Assembly: GCA_016716465.1 (NCBI GenBank)
Contig: JADJWH010000001.1
Coordinates: 1,054,001 to 1,118,000, forward strand
Reading direction: 5' to 3'
DNA length: 64,000 nt
Source: Gammaproteobacteria bacterium
GTDB taxonomy: Bacteria; Pseudomonadota; Gammaproteobacteria; SZUA-140
In this document: positions 27,782 to 35,654 of the stretch, one piece after another
How the letters are laid out: the number at the start of each line of letters is the position of its first letter
Position numbering within the stretch: the first letter of the stretch is position 1
Notes under the pieces: model-generated
Told to the model about the DNA's origin: nothing
The model's input: the letters and a program-made list of their open reading frames with translations, nothing else
Database searches by the model: none
Program-made: the position numbers and the translations under genes

Positions 27782-29560
27782 TCAGTACACCCTGGGCTGC
27801 GGCGGAAACGGCTCCACCGTCCTCGGCTTCATGCGCACCGGCTTGTAATCCAGCACGCCGCCGTCCTTGAAGTACAGCGAATGCTTGAGCCAGTGCTCGT
27901 CGTCGCGGTGCGGGTAGTCGATGCGCGAATGGGCGCCCCGGCTCTCCCGGCGCGCGAGCGCCGAACTCACCGCCGCCAGCGCGATGTCCATCAGGTTCTC
28001 CAGTTCCAGCGCCTCGATGCGGGCGGTATTGAACACGCGGCTGCGGTCATTCAGCGTAACCTGCTGCAATCTCTGTTCCAGTTCGCGCATCCGCGCCAAC
28101 CCCTGTTGCAGCACCTCCTCGCTGCGGAACACCCCGCAGTAGTGCTCCATCGTACGCTGCAACTCCGCCCGCAGGCCGCTCACCGTCTCGTCGCCGCGCC
28201 GTTCGTCCCAGCGCGCGAGCCGGGCGAGCGACTGCTCGATCGTCTCAGGCTCGAGCGCACGGTGATAACGCGCCTCCTTCAGATACTCGATGATGTGATT
28301 GCCCGCCGCGCGGCCGAACACGACGATGTCGAGCAGGGAATTGCCGCCGAGCCGGTTGGCGCCGTGCACCGACACGCAGGCGCATTCCCCCACCGCGTAC
28401 AGGCCGATCACGGGCTCCTCGGGCCCCTGCCGTTCCGGCGCCACCACCTGGCCGAAACGGTTGGTCGGGATGCCGCCCATCGTGTAGTGGCAGGTCGGAA
28501 ACACCGGCACGGGCTGCGACACTGGATCGATACGCAGGAAGGTCTGCACCATGGCATGGATGCCGGGCAGGCGCTTGTGGATCACCTCGGCCCCGAGGTG
28601 ATCGAGCTTGAGCAGCACGTGGTCACCATCGGGGCCGCAGCCGCGCCCCTCGCGCACCTCGGTCGCGATGGCGCGACTCACCACGTCGCGGCTGGCGAGG
28701 TCCTTCGCATGCGGCGCATAGCGTTCCATGAAACGCTCGCCGTCGCGATTGACCAGGTAGCCGCCCTCGCCGCGCGCCGCCTCGCTGATCAGCATGCCCT
28801 TGCCGGCGATGCCGGTCGGATGGAACTGGATGAACTCCATGTCCTGTAGCGGAATGCCTGCCCGCAGCGCCATGGCCATGCCGTCGCCGGTATTGATGCG
28901 CGCGTTCGTATTCGTGCGATAGAGCTGGCCCGCGCCGCCCGTCGCGAGCAGGGTCGTCTTGGCCTCGATCACCAGCGGCTCGCCGGTCTCGATGCACAGC
29001 ACCAGCGCACCGAGGATATACCCCTCGCGGTCCTTGAGCAGGTCGATCGCGAAGTACTCGTCGAAGAAATGGGTCCTGGCGCGAATGTTCTGCTGATACA
29101 GCGCGTGCAGGATGGCGTGCCCGGTGCGGTCCGCCGCGGCGCAGGTGCGCGCCGCCTGCTCGCCGCCGAAGTTCTGGCTCTGGCCGCCGAAGGGGCGCTG
29201 ATAGATCTTGCCGTTGTCGAGGCGCGAGAACGGCACGCCGAAGTGCTCGAGTTCGATCACCAGGCGCGCGGCCGCGCGGCACATGTACTCGATCGCGTCC
29301 TGGTCGCCCAGCCAGTCGCTGCCCTTGACGGTGTCGTACATATGCCAGTGCCAGTTGTCGGGCAGAACATTGGCGAGCGCGGCGTTCATGCCGCCCTGGG
29401 CGGCCACCGTATGGGAACGCGTCGGGAACACCTTGGAGACCACCGCCACCGAGGCATCGGCCTGGGCCAGTTGCAAGGCGGCGCGCAGGCCGCCTCCCCC
29501 CGCCCCGATCACGAGGGTGTCGAAGCGGCGGCGCTCCACCTCTTTGCGCGGAATGTTCAT
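27782..29560 (-). CDS. sdhA: Succinate dehydrogenase flavoprotein subunit
   Basis: SdhA oxidises succinate to fumarate with covalently bound FAD. It has 592 residues. The FAD fold GAGGGGLRAALQLAQ is near residue 20, the FAD-linking histidine lies in RSHTVAAQGG, and the active-site regions FHPTGIAG and GEGGYLVNRDGERFMERYAP are intact. The ATG overlaps the sdhD stop by 4 bp. It acts in the TCA cycle and the respiratory chain, next to the nuo genes that lie elsewhere in this window. Confidence 0.98.
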   Translation of the reverse strand: MNIPRKEVERRRFDTLVIGAGGGGLRAALQLAQADASVAVVSKVFPTRSHTVAAQGGMNAALANVLPDNWHWHMYDTVKGSDWLGDQDAIEYMCRAAARLVIELEHFGVPFSRLDNGKIYQRPFGGQSQNFGGEQAARTCAAADRTGHAILHALYQQNIRARTHFFDEYFAIDLLKDREGYILGALVLCIETGEPLVIEAKTTLLATGGAGQLYRTNTNARINTGDGMAMALRAGIPLQDMEFIQFHPTGIAGKGMLISEAARGEGGYLVNRDGERFMERYAPHAKDLASRDVVSRAIATEVREGRGCGPDGDHVLLKLDHLGAEVIHKRLPGIHAMVQTFLRIDPVSQPVPVFPTCHYTMGGIPTNRFGQVVAPERQGPEEPVIGLYAVGECACVSVHGANRLGGNSLLDIVVFGRAAGNHIIEYLKEARYHRALEPETIEQSLARLARWDERRGDETVSGLRAELQRTMEHYCGVFRSEEVLQQGLARMRELEQRLQQVTLNDRSRVFNTARIEALELENLMDIALAAVSSALARRESRGAHSRIDYPHRDDEHWLKHSLYFKDGGVLDYKPVRMKPRTVEPFPPQPRVY

Positions 29561-29898
29561 GGGCTATGCAGGGAATAGAGTGTCCGCAGCACCCACAGCC
29601 CGGTGCCGGCGAGGCCGAGCGCGGTCAGCGTGAGCAGGGCGAGACGCAGCGACAGCACGCCCGCGTAATCGATGATGACATCGCGCATGCCGACCCAGGC
29701 ATGCAGCAGCAGGGCGACGAAAAACAACGCAGTCGCCAGCCCGACCAGCGGATCCGCCATCCAGGCGCGCCATGCGGCATAGGAATCCGGCGGCGACACG
29801 GCGAAGGCCAGCATGGCGAACAGCGCATAGCACAACAGATACACCGCGCTCAGGCGCTGCCAGAGCCAGGCGCGCAATCCGCGGGCGCGGCGGTTCAC
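29557..29898 (-). CDS. sdhD: Succinate dehydrogenase membrane anchor subunit D
   Basis: A 113-residue protein with three membrane helices (about 20-40, 50-75 and 85-105) and the haem-ligand region ALLLHAWVGMRDVIIDY. It starts at GTG 29898, which overlaps the sdhC stop (GTGA); upstream extension of the frame lies inside sdhC and is unlikely. With SdhC it forms the quinone and haem b site. Confidence 0.92.
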   Translation of the reverse strand: MNRRARGLRAWLWQRLSAVYLLCYALFAMLAFAVSPPDSYAAWRAWMADPLVGLATALFFVALLLHAWVGMRDVIIDYAGVLSLRLALLTLTALGLAGTGLWVLRTLYSLHSP

Positions 29899-30281
29899 GG
29901 CAGGAACAGCGCCGCGCCGAGCATGGCGAGGACACCGCCGATCAGCACCGCCCACGCGCTCGCGCGCGCGGGGCGCAGCGTGACGCCGACATCGAGATCG
30001 ATGAGCAGAAACCGGACCCCGGCCAGCAGATGATGCGCGAAGGCCCACACCATCAGCAGCAGGACGACGCGCGCACCGTCACCCCGCAGCAGCGCGCTGA
30101 CCCCGGCGTAGCCCTCCGCGCTCGCCAGCGAGCGGTCGAACAGGTACGCCAGCAGCGGCACGGACAGCACCAGCAGCACGCCGCTGAGGCGATGCCCCAG
30201 GGAGAGCACGGCCATCACCGGGAAGTGGATGCGGGTCAGCGTCAGGAAGGCGGGGCGTTTTTTGGTATTGGGCGCTGTCAC
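29895..30281 (-). CDS. sdhC: Succinate dehydrogenase cytochrome b556 subunit
   Basis: A 128-residue, three-helix anchor protein with the family motifs LGHRLSGVLLV and AHHLLAGVRFLLIDLDVG (haem ligand His). The start codon is GTG and no Shine-Dalgarno-like sequence is visible before it. It is the first gene of sdhCDAB-sdhE-ygfX, divergent from ygfZ. Confidence 0.93.
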   Translation of the reverse strand: MTAPNTKKRPAFLTLTRIHFPVMAVLSLGHRLSGVLLVLSVPLLAYLFDRSLASAEGYAGVSALLRGDGARVVLLLMVWAFAHHLLAGVRFLLIDLDVGVTLRPARASAWAVLIGGVLAMLGAALFLP

Positions 30282-30319
30282 GGCGTCTAGTGTAGCTCAG
30301 CCGCTCCCGACGTCCAGCC

Positions 30320-30348
30320 TTACACCCCTGCATGAATTCCGCTATGAT
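30320..30348 (+). promoter_or_regulatory. Probable sigma70 promoter of ygfZ
   Basis: TTACAC (30320-30325) and TATGAT (30343-30348) are 17 bp apart, giving a start near 30355, 26 nt before the ygfZ ATG. Confidence 0.5.
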
Positions 30349-30380
30349 CCCAGATCCGATCGGTAAATCCATAAATCCGC

Positions 30381-31421
30381 ATGAATCCACACTGGAACAC
30401 ATTCCTCCTCAAGGCCGGCGCCCGGATCGAGGGCGATCGAGTCGAGGACTTCGGGAACCCCGCGCGCGAGCTGCAAGCCTCCGACAGCGGCGATGTCATC
30501 GCGGACCTGGGCCATCGCGGCCTGATCGCCGTCCGCGGCGCGGACGCCGGCAAGTTCCTCCAGGGTCAACTCACCAATGACATCGACCTCGTCGTCGAGG
30601 GACACAGCCAGCTCAGCGGCTATTGCAGCCCGAAGGGGCGCCTGCTCGCCCTGCTGCGCATCTTCCGCCGCGACGACGCCTTATATCTGCAACTGCCCCG
30701 CCCGTTGCTGGACGGGACACTGGCGCGCCTGAAGAAGTACGTACTGATGTCCAAGGTCACGCTGGAGGACGCCGGCGCGGCGCTGATCGGCATCGGCCTC
30801 ACCGGACCGCACGCCGAGGCGATCCTCGGGGACCTGATCGCAACCGTCCCCGCCGAACCCGACGCGGTGGGCCGCGACGGCGCCCTGACCGTGTTGCGCC
30901 TGCCGGGCCGGCAGCCGCGCTTCGCCCTGTACGGCCCGCCCGCCGACATGGAACGCGCCTGGACGACACTGGCCGCGCGGGCCACGCCGGTGGGCGCCAC
31001 GGCCTGGGACCGCCATGACATCCTGGCCGGCATCCCGGACGTCTACCCCGCGACGGTCGAGGAATTCATCCCGCAGACCGTCAACCTGGAACTGCTCGGC
31101 GGGATCAATTTCAAGAAAGGCTGTTACACCGGCCAGGAGATCGTCGCCCGCCTGCACTACCGCGGCAGCGTCAAACGCCGGATGTACCTCGGCCATGCCG
31201 ACGTGGAACCGCCCGCGCCGGGAACCCCGCTGCACGCCACGGGAGACGATGGCCAGGCCGTCGGACACATCGTCTCAGCCACCCCGGCCCCGGCCGGCGG
31301 CTGCGACCTGCTGGCCGTGGTCGCGACCGAATATTCCTCCGGTAACAATCTGTATATAAAAGATAATCCTGAAATTAAGCTCACCCTCCAGCCCCCCGCG
31401 GGACTGCCGGCCTTCTCCTGA
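30381..31421 (+). CDS. ygfZ: Folate-binding Fe-S assembly protein YgfZ
   Basis: YgfZ is a tetrahydrofolate-binding protein that supports activity of certain [4Fe-4S] enzymes, including the tRNA methylthiolase MiaB. The 346-residue protein has the GcvT-like fold and the diagnostic KKGCYTGQEIVARLHYRG motif (near residue 230) with the essential cysteine. It is divergent from sdhCDAB, a conserved neighbourhood in gammaproteobacteria. Confidence 0.95.
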   Translation: MNPHWNTFLLKAGARIEGDRVEDFGNPARELQASDSGDVIADLGHRGLIAVRGADAGKFLQGQLTNDIDLVVEGHSQLSGYCSPKGRLLALLRIFRRDDALYLQLPRPLLDGTLARLKKYVLMSKVTLEDAGAALIGIGLTGPHAEAILGDLIATVPAEPDAVGRDGALTVLRLPGRQPRFALYGPPADMERAWTTLAARATPVGATAWDRHDILAGIPDVYPATVEEFIPQTVNLELLGGINFKKGCYTGQEIVARLHYRGSVKRRMYLGHADVEPPAPGTPLHATGDDGQAVGHIVSATPAPAGGCDLLAVVATEYSSGNNLYIKDNPEIKLTLQPPAGLPAFS

Positions 31422-31517
31422 TCTCCGGTCCGGCGCCCGCGTGGCGCGCATCCTGCCTTCAAGAACTCCCGGACACGCCGATAGCCTGAGACAGCCCATC
31501 CACGATCGATTCACGCC

Positions 31518-32369
31518 ATGGCATCCCAGCAAATCGAAACCTTCTGGCACGACCTGGTCGCGGACATCCGCGCCAACCGGGTGGTCCTGCCGGCCCTGCC
31601 GGAGATCGCGCTCAGGACGCGCCGGCTGCTGGAGGACCGCAACGTCACCACCAGCCAGATCGTGCGCGTGATCAGCGCCGATGCGGTGCTGACCACCCGC
31701 CTGCTCCGTGTTGTAAACAGCCCGCTGTATCGCGTCAACGACCAGATCGAGGACATCCGCACCGCGATCACCCGACTCGGCAACACGAACGTGCGCAGCG
31801 TGGTCACCAGCCTCGCGATGGAACAGCTCTACCAGCACAAGCTTGCCTCGCCGCTCAAGAAGCAGCTGCTCGCGCGCAACTGGGAACACAGCGTGCAGGT
31901 CGCGGCGTTGTGCTACATCATCTCGGACAACTTCACGCCGCTGAACGCCGACGAGGCCATGCTGGCCGGGCTGGTGCACGACATCGGCAAACTGCCGATC
32001 CTGGAATACGCCGAGATGCTGCCGGACATCGCGGCGGACGAAGCCGCGCTGAACCGCCTGCTCGAGATCCTGCACACGCGGGTCGGGGCGCTGGTGCTGG
32101 GGAGCTGGAAGTTCCCGCCGGAGCTGATCGCCGCCGCGGCGGAACACGAGGACCTCGAGCGCGAACCGGGCACCGACGCCGACTACACCGACGTCGTCAT
32201 CGTCGCCAACCTGCTCAGCTACATCGGCAGCGACCACCCCTACACCAAGCTGGACTGGTCCGTGATCCCCGCCTTCGAGCGCCTGGCGCTGACGCCGGAG
32301 GAAAGCATCGCCGTCATGAAGGACGCGCGCGAGCAGATCCACGAGATCAAGCAACTGCTGGCGGGATAG
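31518..32369 (+). CDS. HDOD-domain signalling protein
   Basis: A 283-residue cytosolic protein consisting mainly of an HDOD domain (about 20-220). It has LPALPEIALRTRRLL, the VVNSPLYRVNDQIEDIRTAI segment and LVHDIGKLPILEYAEML, where an HD pair survives. HDOD proteins act in signalling and stress or motility control; most lack catalytic activity. No GGDEF or EAL partner is attached. It probably has its own promoter in the 96-bp gap after ygfZ. Confidence 0.88.
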   Translation: MASQQIETFWHDLVADIRANRVVLPALPEIALRTRRLLEDRNVTTSQIVRVISADAVLTTRLLRVVNSPLYRVNDQIEDIRTAITRLGNTNVRSVVTSLAMEQLYQHKLASPLKKQLLARNWEHSVQVAALCYIISDNFTPLNADEAMLAGLVHDIGKLPILEYAEMLPDIAADEAALNRLLEILHTRVGALVLGSWKFPPELIAAAAEHEDLEREPGTDADYTDVVIVANLLSYIGSDHPYTKLDWSVIPAFERLALTPEESIAVMKDAREQIHEIKQLLAG

Positions 32370-32398
32370 GCCGGGCCGCGTCCGCGACGCCGCAACGC

Positions 32399-33172
32399 TC
32401 AGCGAAAGGGCTTGCCCAGCACCCACAACACCAGGGAATAGCGGATCCCGGCGGTCACCGGCGTGACCTGGTGGTAGACGTAGGACGGAAACACGATCAT
32501 CGAGCCCTGCGGCCGGATCTCCTCGCACTCGTGGTAACGTTCCCGGTGGCGCACATGCGGGCCGAAATCGAATTTGAGGTTCCCGCCTTCATAGGCGCCG
32601 GGCTCGTTCAGGTTCAGCGTCATGCTCAGCTTCCTGACCTTACCCAGCATCTTCGGATTGTCGATGCAGTTCGGCGGCGGCTTGCCGTTCACCAGCGGGG
32701 TGACGCCGGGCTCGAACTTCTGATAGGCGCCGAAATGGCAGGTGAAGCCGTCGGTGTGCCAGCCGTAGAAACCGCCCGGCCGATAGGCCGCGAACTGGAA
32801 CGGTTCGGCGAAGTCGACCTCGTAGTTCCAGCCGGCGCGCTGATTGGCCTCGGCGATCAGCGGAAACACCAGGTCGTAGATCCAGGCGTCGTTGAGGAAA
32901 CAGACCTCGCTGTCGCGGATGTACTTCCCTTTCGTGGCCTCCTGCTGGGAAGTGCCGATCTCCTGCGCCGCATCCTCCAGCGTCCGATCCGCCAGCGCGC
33001 TGGCGCCGGCATTTTCCGCGCCCTTGTGCGTAGCACCCAGGGTGACGCCAGTTGCGTCGCCCCCGCTTTGCTTTAATTGTTCCAGCACCTCCAAGCCGCG
33101 CGCCATGATCCGCTGGCAGTCCGCCGGAGAGATCGCACTCTTGAACCACCAATAGGGATGGACCGGCAGCAT
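32399..33172 (-). CDS. 2-oxoglutarate/Fe(II)-dependent oxygenase (prolyl 4-hydroxylase-like)
   Basis: A 257-residue oxygenase. The iron ligands are visible as His139 and Asp141 (GWHTDG) and His234 (VYHQVTPV), with Arg244 (GIRYSL) positioned to bind 2-oxoglutarate. The layout fits the PKHD/prolyl hydroxylase group, which hydroxylates proteins or small molecules. The N-terminus (HPYWWFKSAIS) has no signal peptide. It is a single leftward gene between the HDOD gene and the cassette array; substrate unknown. Confidence 0.85.
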   Translation of the reverse strand: MLPVHPYWWFKSAISPADCQRIMARGLEVLEQLKQSGGDATGVTLGATHKGAENAGASALADRTLEDAAQEIGTSQQEATKGKYIRDSEVCFLNDAWIYDLVFPLIAEANQRAGWNYEVDFAEPFQFAAYRPGGFYGWHTDGFTCHFGAYQKFEPGVTPLVNGKPPPNCIDNPKMLGKVRKLSMTLNLNEPGAYEGGNLKFDFGPHVRHRERYHECEEIRPQGSMIVFPSYVYHQVTPVTAGIRYSLVLWVLGKPFR

Positions 33173-33368
33173 CGGACTATGCTCTCTGCCGGAATCGGGA
33201 CGAGATGAATATGGTGTGATCCATAGTACGCAACCCCAGACTGAGAGATCGTGGATCCGGATCGTGCCACAGGATGGGGCGAATCCGGTTGCGGTCTAAT
33301 TTACCATAAACCGGGGGCTGGCTGAGCCCTGTTACCCCAAGCTCTGTTTATGTCTTGTTCTGCATTAA

Positions 33369-33452
33369 GCTCAACGTCCCGCATAAACGGCCGAGCGGTA
33401 GCGAGGTCCGAGCCCGCGTTGTTTACGGGCGATTTTGATGCGTTTGTTAGGC
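33369..33452 (-). other. Putative integron attC site (cassette 3)
   Basis: On the minus strand the inverse core GCCTAAC (33452-33446), which contains the stop codon of the preceding gene, and the core GTTGAGC (33375-33369) bound 84 bp of imperfect palindrome. The inner part has paired GCGGGCTCGG...CGCTCGGCCG blocks. Size, orientation and position immediately after the gene match attC. The base pairing is weaker than in the other two sites. Confidence 0.65.
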
Positions 33453-34118
33453 CTTTTCATTTTCTATTTTTTCCATTGCTTCCAATATAGTCTTACAGCT
33501 TTCGTAAGACATACCCTGGGTTACAGTACAATATGCATCGCGAAATATTTCATAAGCATCCATTAGCCATTGAACTGAAAGATAGCCAACACCGTCGGCT
33601 AGTAGCTTAACGAAATTGTCACTATCATCATAAACCCGGCGCATATAATGCAATGATGTTTCTTTCTCATCACCATCTTCAGCACAAGATACATATTTTT
33701 CGACAGCATTTGCTAATAATGTAAGTTGCTCATCAGTGTAGTTATCGCTGTGGAGATGGCGGTATAAAAACGGATAAATAGCTTTAGAGAATTTTAGCCA
33801 GAATTCATCGTTGTAATACTGCTTAATGAACAAAGAAACACCAGAGATTCGTAAAATTGGAATTTCTCTTATATACCTTTCTCTTTGTTCATAAGTGATA
33901 TTCAATTCTTTTCGACTCTCTTCATCTGGAAGGTGTTCGTAATTGTCCTCTAACGGAAATGCTTCCAGCAGATATTTATTTACCCATTCGGCCAACAATA
34001 CCGGTGATTTAAAAACCTCTTTCTCGGACGGCTCACTTGAGGTTTGAGTGGAAGTGTCAACAGAAGATGCTTCGCTTGTTGGATTATTTCCCTTTTTTAA
34101 CCAGCTAAATAAACTCAT
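33447..34118 (-). CDS. Cassette-borne protein of unknown function
   Basis: A 223-residue soluble protein, clearly AT-richer than the surrounding operons. The N-terminus MSLFSWLKKGNNPTSEASS is followed by a Ser/Thr-rich linker to about residue 35 and then a helical, acidic domain with several aromatic pairs (YIREIPILRISG, FLYRHLHSDNYTDEQL, GYLSVQWLMDAYEIFRDAY). No known domain was recognised. It ends inside an attC-like site and starts 24 bp after another, so it is a single-gene integron cassette read leftward. Its own promoter was not seen. Confidence 0.75.
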   Translation of the reverse strand: MSLFSWLKKGNNPTSEASSVDTSTQTSSEPSEKEVFKSPVLLAEWVNKYLLEAFPLEDNYEHLPDEESRKELNITYEQRERYIREIPILRISGVSLFIKQYYNDEFWLKFSKAIYPFLYRHLHSDNYTDEQLTLLANAVEKYVSCAEDGDEKETSLHYMRRVYDDSDNFVKLLADGVGYLSVQWLMDAYEIFRDAYCTVTQGMSYESCKTILEAMEKIENEKA

Positions 34119-34142
34119 TCTTATGCACCTTCTGATTTGTTG

Positions 34143-34226
34143 GCATAACGTGTTATTGTGCTGCGCCCGCCATAGACACTACCATGGCGCACTGTCTCGG
34201 GCGTCTGCACAAACAACGTGTTATGT
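34143..34226 (-). other. Putative integron attC site (cassette 2)
   Basis: On the minus strand ACATAAC (34226-34220) and GTTATGC (34149-34143) are the outer cores. The arms pair well: CACGTTGTTTGTGC...CGCCCG on one side against CGGGCGCAGCACAATAACACG on the other, with a few extrahelical bases. The element is 84 bp, starting 10 bp after the stop codon of the membrane-protein gene. This is the expected attC size and placement. Confidence 0.75.
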
Positions 34227-34236
34227 GACATAGTGC

Positions 34237-34815
34237 CTAGTTAGCAAACGCATCAATGTTGCAAAAGGAGAACATTGTTATCGTGGCGACTCCGATCAGG
34301 AACGAGTACGTCCGCGCTCGGTTAAGAAAGTTAACCTTCATGTTGATTCTGTTCAGATCCTCAACTTCTTTCGCTGGATTTCGTTCAGCGTAAATTTTCT
34401 CGACGTCTCTCCAGCATTGGTATCTTGCGGCATTAATGTTCTTTAAGTCGTCTGGTTTCAGTTCTTCCATTTCTCGCTTCAGGCGAGTTACACGGTGACG
34501 AACTCTATCATGCTGAAGCCTGCGTGCTAGGTGTGACTCAGACGCTGACTCTAGCCCTTTATCCGAAACCAAGAATCCGAATGTAGAAAATACGATGGAT
34601 GAGACAAACGCCAGAATTCCAACGAGAGCCAACCAAAATACGCTAAAGCCAGATAATGGAAGGAACGTAAATGAGAATCCGACAGCCGCAGTAGACAAAG
34701 TCAGAATATGGCTGCCCCAACCGGAATGATGTTCACGCCTTGTCTGAAGCAGTTCGACCTGCTCTTTATCGAGTATCGATTCGAGCTTGTCGAAGTAGAA
34801 CTCGCTCTTGTCCAT
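34237..34815 (-). CDS. Cassette-borne 2+1 transmembrane protein with coiled-coil linker
   Basis: A 192-residue protein. A polar N-terminal helix (FDKLESILDKEQVELLQTRRE) is followed by two membrane helices (about 35-55, LTLSTAAVGFSFTFLPL; about 60-82, FWLALVGILAFVSSIVFSTF). A charged helical linker (about 90-160) precedes a third membrane helix near the C-terminus (SFLIGVATITMFSF). Two helices, cytosolic linker, one helix is the layout of SLATT-like and Pycsar-type TM effectors that permeabilise membranes, but I see no sequence signature that proves membership. It is a single-gene cassette, preceded by the cyclase-like cassette. Confidence 0.72.
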   Translation of the reverse strand: MDKSEFYFDKLESILDKEQVELLQTRREHHSGWGSHILTLSTAAVGFSFTFLPLSGFSVFWLALVGILAFVSSIVFSTFGFLVSDKGLESASESHLARRLQHDRVRHRVTRLKREMEELKPDDLKNINAARYQCWRDVEKIYAERNPAKEVEDLNRINMKVNFLNRARTYSFLIGVATITMFSFCNIDAFAN

Positions 34816-34831
34816 TCAGCCTTCTTTTGTC

Positions 34832-34901
34832 ACATAACGGCCAAGCTCACCCGACGAAAAGCGCGTAGCGGTTTTTAGTCGGGTGGTGCGCATGGTTATG
34901 C
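34832..34901 (-). other. Putative integron attC site (cassette 1)
   Basis: On the minus strand GCATAAC (34901-34895), overlapping the cyclase gene's stop codon, and GTTATGT (34838-34832) bound a 70-bp element. CACCCGAC and GTCGGGTG form a perfect 8-bp stem, and the right arm reads GGTGAGCTTGGCCGTTA, a sequence typical of chromosomal-integron attC sites. Confidence 0.8.
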
Positions 34902-35618
34902 CTTACCTATAGTTTCAAATGTTGCCTCAATCCAGGCGTTTGGTGGCACCGGCTCAATACGGCAATATTCCTCAAGCTTTGCAATCATTGCGTTTTGGCC
35001 GCCAAGCAATAATTTACTTTTCTTCGCAATATCATCAGCCAACGGTAAACAGCTATTGATCCAGTCAACACAATTAGATTCACTTTTAATTACAACACTC
35101 TCAGGCAACCCAAGCCCCACTAGACTTTCATCAATAATCAGTACAGATCCTTTATGTGTGTTCGAAAGTTTGTGAGCTTTAGTTAAAGCAGTACCCATTA
35201 CCGAAATTACCGTCATTAATCCCATACCTAAATCAACTCTTTCATCTTGGGATTCTCTCACAGCCCTAGGATAACAACCTTTAATATCTGACATATCACC
35301 GTTAGAAATGGCTGCTTTGGTAGCAAAACCTTTCATAATCATATGGCGCATTAGCGCAGTAGCTATGGAAATTGCTCTTGATGCATCCTTTTCGGGAAAA
35401 TCGGAACAGATAATAAATCCGTCCCCGAATTGATGTACAAACAGTCTATCCGAGTAATTTTTATCCGGGTTTCCCGGGTAACAGACACGTCCGATGTTGA
35501 CGATAGCTTGCATCAGCTCAGCTAGCGCTAATATTGCAAATGTCTTCCTTTCTTCACTGTATTCGTAGTTCTTTGAGAAACCCTCAATATCAATACTGAT
35601 GCCCCAGCGTCCTTCCAT
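34896..35618 (-). CDS. Class III nucleotide-cyclase-like protein
   Basis: A 240-residue single-domain protein. The first strand ISIDIEGFSKNYE matches the metal-binding DIxGF motif of class III cyclases, and FGDGFIICSD near residue 64 supplies the second Asp (GD). KAAISNGDMSDIKG corresponds to the GIHxG-type strand, and MGTALTKAHKLS...GSVLIIDESLV to the G-x-x-x-N-x-A-x-R...V-S segment. In the last block the usual transition-state Asn and Arg appear replaced by Thr and Lys, so activity or substrate may differ. There is no membrane segment, HAMP or sensor domain. It is the first cassette of the array. Confidence 0.65.
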   Translation of the reverse strand: MEGRWGISIDIEGFSKNYEYSEERKTFAILALAELMQAIVNIGRVCYPGNPDKNYSDRLFVHQFGDGFIICSDFPEKDASRAISIATALMRHMIMKGFATKAAISNGDMSDIKGCYPRAVRESQDERVDLGMGLMTVISVMGTALTKAHKLSNTHKGSVLIIDESLVGLGLPESVVIKSESNCVDWINSCLPLADDIAKKSKLLLGGQNAMIAKLEEYCRIEPVPPNAWIEATFETIGKA

Positions 35619-35647
35619 AACCTAGTACTCACGATGTCTCATTTTAG

Positions 35648-35654
35648 GCATAAC
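35648..35654 (-). other. 5' recombination point of the cassette array
   Basis: On the minus strand GTTATGC, followed by C as in the attC cores, lies 30 bp upstream of the first cassette's gene. The sequence beyond it shows no palindromic partner, so it could be an attI-like site or a joint left after loss of the upstream part. No integrase gene lies beside it. Confidence 0.45.

Noticed and set aside
30283..30316. Promoter for sdhC (TGGACG-N16-TACACT on the minus strand)
   Set aside because: Its start point would fall on the sdhC GTG, making a leaderless message; boxes are weak, so it was not called.
34237..35618. Calling the cyclase/TM pair a confirmed Pycsar system
   Set aside because: The TM protein shows topology only, the cyclase lacks canonical residues, and each gene has its own attC. 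It is kept as a hypothesis.
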